In this document: in pieces, positions 61,767 to 64,000 of the stretch
Layout: each line of letters begins with the position of its first letter
Position numbering within the stretch: the stretch's first letter is position 1
Assembly (NCBI RefSeq): GCF_014042015.1
Contig: NZ_CP059493.1
Span: 3,472,001-3,536,000 of the forward strand
DNA: 64,000 nt
From: Actinotalea sp. JY-7876
Lineage (GTDB): Bacteria > Actinomycetota > Actinomycetes > Actinomycetales > Cellulomonadaceae
Direction: 5' to 3'
Made by a program: the position numbers and the translations under genes
Notes under the pieces: generated by a model
What the model was told of the DNA's origin: nothing
Database searches by the model: none
The model's input: only the letters and a program-made list of their open reading frames with translations

Positions 61767-64000
61767 GCAGCATCGGCCGCAGCACGGCCATCATGGCGGC
61801 GGGCACGGCCACCTCACGCGTGCTCGGCGTCGTCCGTGCGGCGGTCCTCGTGGCGGCGATCGGCCTCAACGCCCCCGCGGCCAACGCGTTCGCCGCGGCG
61901 AACTGGCTGCCGAACATGCTCTACATGCTCGTGGCGGGCGGGGTGCTCAACGCGGTGCTCGTGCCGCAGATCGTGCGCGCCTACCGCGAGCGCGACGGGC
62001 AGCAGTACGTCGACCGACTGCTGACGATCTCGATCTCGCTGCTGCTCGCCCTCACCGTCGTGATCACGGTCGCCGCACCGCTCGTGGTGCGCCTGGTGGT
62101 CAGCGACAAGGACCCCGAGTTCGTCGCGCTCACCACGACCTTCGCGGTGTGGTGCCTCCCGCAGGTCTTCTTCTACGGCCTCTACACGCTCCTCGGGCAG
62201 GTCCTCAACGCACGGGAGAGCTTCGGCCCCTACATGTGGGCGCCGGTCGTCAACAACGTCGTGGCCATCGGATCGCTCGGCGTGTTCATCGCCGCGTTCG
62301 GCAGGTACCAGGAGGGCGGTGGGTTCGACGACCCCACCACCTGGGACGCCGGCCACGTCGCGCTCCTGGCCGGCGGCGCGACGCTGGGCGTGGTCGTGCA
62401 GGCGCTCGTCCTCCTGGTGCCCCTGCGCCGCATCGGGTTCCGCTTCCGGCCGCGGTTCGACTGGCGCAACGCCGGCCTGGGCAGCGCCGGCCGGGTCGCC
62501 GGGTGGACCTTCGCCGCGCTCGTCGTCGGCCAGCTCGGCATCCTCGCCGTGATGCGCGTGACCTCGTCCGCGGCCCAGGAGTTCGAGGCGGACGTGGCGG
62601 GCAACAACGCCTACTCGCTCGCCTTCACCGTCTTCATGCTGCCCCACTCGCTCGTGACGGTCTCGCTCCTCACGGCGTTCTTCACCCGCCTGTCCGGCCA
62701 CGCCGCGGCCGACGACCGCCGGGCGGTGCGCGAGGACTTCTCCAGCGGGCTGCGCACCATCGGCGTCTTCACGGTCATCGCGACGGCGGTCCTGGCCGTG
62801 CTCGCCCTGCCGCTGGTCCGCGTCGTGTTCCCCTCCGCGTCGCCGGGCGAGCTCGGCGCCCTCGCCCCCGTGGTGGTCGCGCTGCTCTTCGGTCTGTCCG
62901 CGCTGGGCGCGTGGTCCCTGTGCCAGCGCGTGTACTACGCGTTCGAGGACGCGCGGAGCCTCTTCTGGGTGCAGGTGGCGATGGCAGGGGTCGTCGCCGG
63001 CGGGACGATGCTCGGCGCGGCCGTGCTGCCCGCGCGGTGGTGGACCGTCACGGCCGGCGCCTCGATCGCGGCGTCCTACGTGCTGGGAGCCGTGTGGGGC
63101 GGCGTCCTCGTCCGGCGGCGGGTGGGCGGCACCGGGCGGCGCGCCGCGTCGATGCACGCCCGCGCCGTCCTCAGCGCCGGCGTGGCGACCGCCGTCGGCT
63201 GGCCGCTGAGCCTCCTGTTCGGCGACCTGGGCCGGCTCGGGTTCCTCCAGGCCGCAGGACTGTGCGTCCTGGTCGGCTCCGTCATGCTCGCGATCTACCT
63301 CGGCGGCCTGCGCCTGCTCGGCGTGGACGACGTCGCCCGCCTGGCGGCCCCGCTGATGGCACGCCTGGGCCGTAGCATGGGCGGGCGGGCCGGCCGGGAC
63401 GGCACTCGCCAGGACCGCACGGACGGACGAGGGGATGGTCGGGTGGACGTCGTCGTGGAGCAGGGCACCCTGCTCGCCGGCAGGTACCGCCTCGAGCGGT
63501 CCGCAGCCACCGACCTGCCCGACGTCGAGGCGTGGGACGCCCACGACCAGATCCTCGACCGCCCGGTGCGCGCGCTCGTGCTCCGCGCCGGACGCGTCGC
63601 CCAGGCGCAGGACGCCGCGCGCCGCGCCGCCCTCGTGACCGACCCGCGCCTGCTGCGCGTCCTGGACGTCGGCGACCACGAGGGCCTGGCCTACACCGTC
63701 ACCGAGCCGCTCACGGGCCGCACGCTCGCCGACGCCGTCGCGTCCGGCCCGCTCCCGGCGGACCAGGCGCGGGCGATCGTCGGCGAGGCGGCCGTCGCGC
63801 TCGAGGTCGCCCGACGCCGCGGCCTCCACCACCTCGCGCTGCGCCCGTCGGCCGTGCGCATCACGCCCGCGGGCGGCGTCGTCGTCACCGGCCTGGGCAT
63901 CGACGGTGAGATCCTCGGCGGCGGCCCCGGCGACGCACGGTCGACCACCCGCGCGGACACCGTCGGCCTCGTCGCGCTGCTGTACCTCGCGCTGACGGGG
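61763..64000 (+). CDS. murJ: Lipid II flippase MurJ fused to pseudokinase domain (3' end outside window)
   Basis: One frame runs open from GTG 61763 to the window end, 746 codons. Residues about 1-530 are MurJ: SSIGRSTAIMAAGTATSRVLGVVRAAVLVAAIG and ANAFAAANWLPNMLYMLVAGGVLNAVLVPQIVRAY, fourteen helices in all. A charged linker (about 530-560) leads to a kinase-like domain beginning EQGTLLAGRYRLER. Its catalytic loop is HHLALRPSAVRI, without the HRD Asp, and the DFG position is TGLGIDG, so it is a pseudokinase, as in mycobacterial MviN, where it binds FhaA. Start overlaps the upstream stop by 4 bases. Confidence 0.94.
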   Translation, partial: MSSIGRSTAIMAAGTATSRVLGVVRAAVLVAAIGLNAPAANAFAAANWLPNMLYMLVAGGVLNAVLVPQIVRAYRERDGQQYVDRLLTISISLLLALTVVITVAAPLVVRLVVSDKDPEFVALTTTFAVWCLPQVFFYGLYTLLGQVLNARESFGPYMWAPVVNNVVAIGSLGVFIAAFGRYQEGGGFDDPTTWDAGHVALLAGGATLGVVVQALVLLVPLRRIGFRFRPRFDWRNAGLGSAGRVAGWTFAALVVGQLGILAVMRVTSSAAQEFEADVAGNNAYSLAFTVFMLPHSLVTVSLLTAFFTRLSGHAAADDRRAVREDFSSGLRTIGVFTVIATAVLAVLALPLVRVVFPSASPGELGALAPVVVALLFGLSALGAWSLCQRVYYAFEDARSLFWVQVAMAGVVAGGTMLGAAVLPARWWTVTAGASIAASYVLGAVWGGVLVRRRVGGTGRRAASMHARAVLSAGVATAVGWPLSLLFGDLGRLGFLQAAGLCVLVGSVMLAIYLGGLRLLGVDDVARLAAPLMARLGRSMGGRAGRDGTRQDRTDGRGDGRVDVVVEQGTLLAGRYRLERSAATDLPDVEAWDAHDQILDRPVRALVLRAGRVAQAQDAARRAALVTDPRLLRVLDVGDHEGLAYTVTEPLTGRTLADAVASGPLPADQARAIVGEAAVALEVARRRGLHHLALRPSAVRITPAGGVVVTGLGIDGEILGGGPGDARSTTRADTVGLVALLYLALTG

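Noticed and set aside
61814-63832. Minus-strand frame of 672 codons opposite murJ
   Set aside because: The plus-strand frame encodes the complete MurJ and pseudokinase; the minus frame is low-complexity.
63356-64000. Separate protein kinase gene after murJ
   Set aside because: No stop codon separates the parts; the frame is continuous, and MurJ-pseudokinase fusions are normal in actinobacteria.

Overview
The window comes from a very GC-rich actinobacterium, most likely Cellulomonas or a close relative of the Cellulomonadaceae. The grounds are codon use (G or C at nearly every third position), many GTG starts, 4-base start/stop overlaps, and gene blocks that in actinobacteria lie near the chromosome origin: rpsF-ssb-rpsR-rplI-dnaB, padR-ino1, and pcnA / NUDIX / secreted glycoprotein-like / murJ. 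No rRNA, tRNA, IS element, prophage or CRISPR array was found. Everything here is read from sequence and from knowledge of protein families; no database search was run.

Layout. 1-3819: a tightly coupled heme operon, hemC (5' cut by the window)-hemD-hemB-hemL. 3.9-6.1 kb: a VanX-like dipeptidase and a membrane protein, bracketed by two copies of a 78-base imperfect direct repeat. 6.2-7.5 kb: a GH13 amylase. 7.6-10.7 kb: a copper operon, csoR-copZ-copA, with a CsoR-type operator. 10.7-13.5 kb: a membrane protein / winged-helix regulator / ABC exporter operon. 13.6-17.5 kb: a CPBP protease, a small HTH protein with two perfect operator dyads, and a large flippase-like protein with a degenerate kinase domain. 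17.5-17.9 kb: a Gdx-type SMR guanidinium exporter under a guanidine-III riboswitch. 18-20.3 kb: an ABC pair. 20.4-27.7 kb: a luciferase-like monooxygenase, two separate ArsR-SRPBCC modules, a cupin, an OLD/RecF-like ATPase, an MFS exporter, a small membrane protein and a HAD protein.

27.7-30.4 kb: a membrane protein and a NarL-type two-component system. 30.6-38.8 kb: accessory genes, including an unknown 546-aa protein, a TMEM175-type channel, a lipoprotein, a MerR regulator fused to sliding-clamp-like domains, an MFS exporter, a hydrolase and a 2H phosphoesterase. 38.9-43.8 kb: dnaB, a MATE exporter, rplI, rpsR, ssb and rpsF. 44-46.6 kb: a bifunctional PBP with PASTA repeats. 47-48.8 kb: padR-ino1. 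48.8-50.6 kb: a frameshifted AbiEi/DUF559-type gene set among 37-base palindromic repeats. 50.6-57.4 kb: an NmrA-type reductase, a diguanylate cyclase, an MFS exporter, a LOV-GAF-PP2C blue-light phosphatase and a pyrimidine-dimer glycosylase. 57.4-64 kb: pcnA, a NUDIX hydrolase, a large secreted membrane-anchored protein and murJ fused to a pseudokinase (3' end cut by the window).

Main points of interest: (1) an AT-rich island of rare codons exactly at the dnaB P-loop, where actinobacterial DnaB inteins sit, which looks like a homing or intein scar; (2) a six-member family of 36-37-base palindromes, one of them in frame inside copA; (3) the guanidine-III riboswitch plus gdx; (4) the LOV photoreceptor phosphatase beside a UV-damage repair enzyme; (5) the MerR-clamp fusion with a textbook MerR promoter; (6) a repeated promoter layout in which TANNNT lies 6-7 bases before the start codon, implying many leaderless mRNAs.
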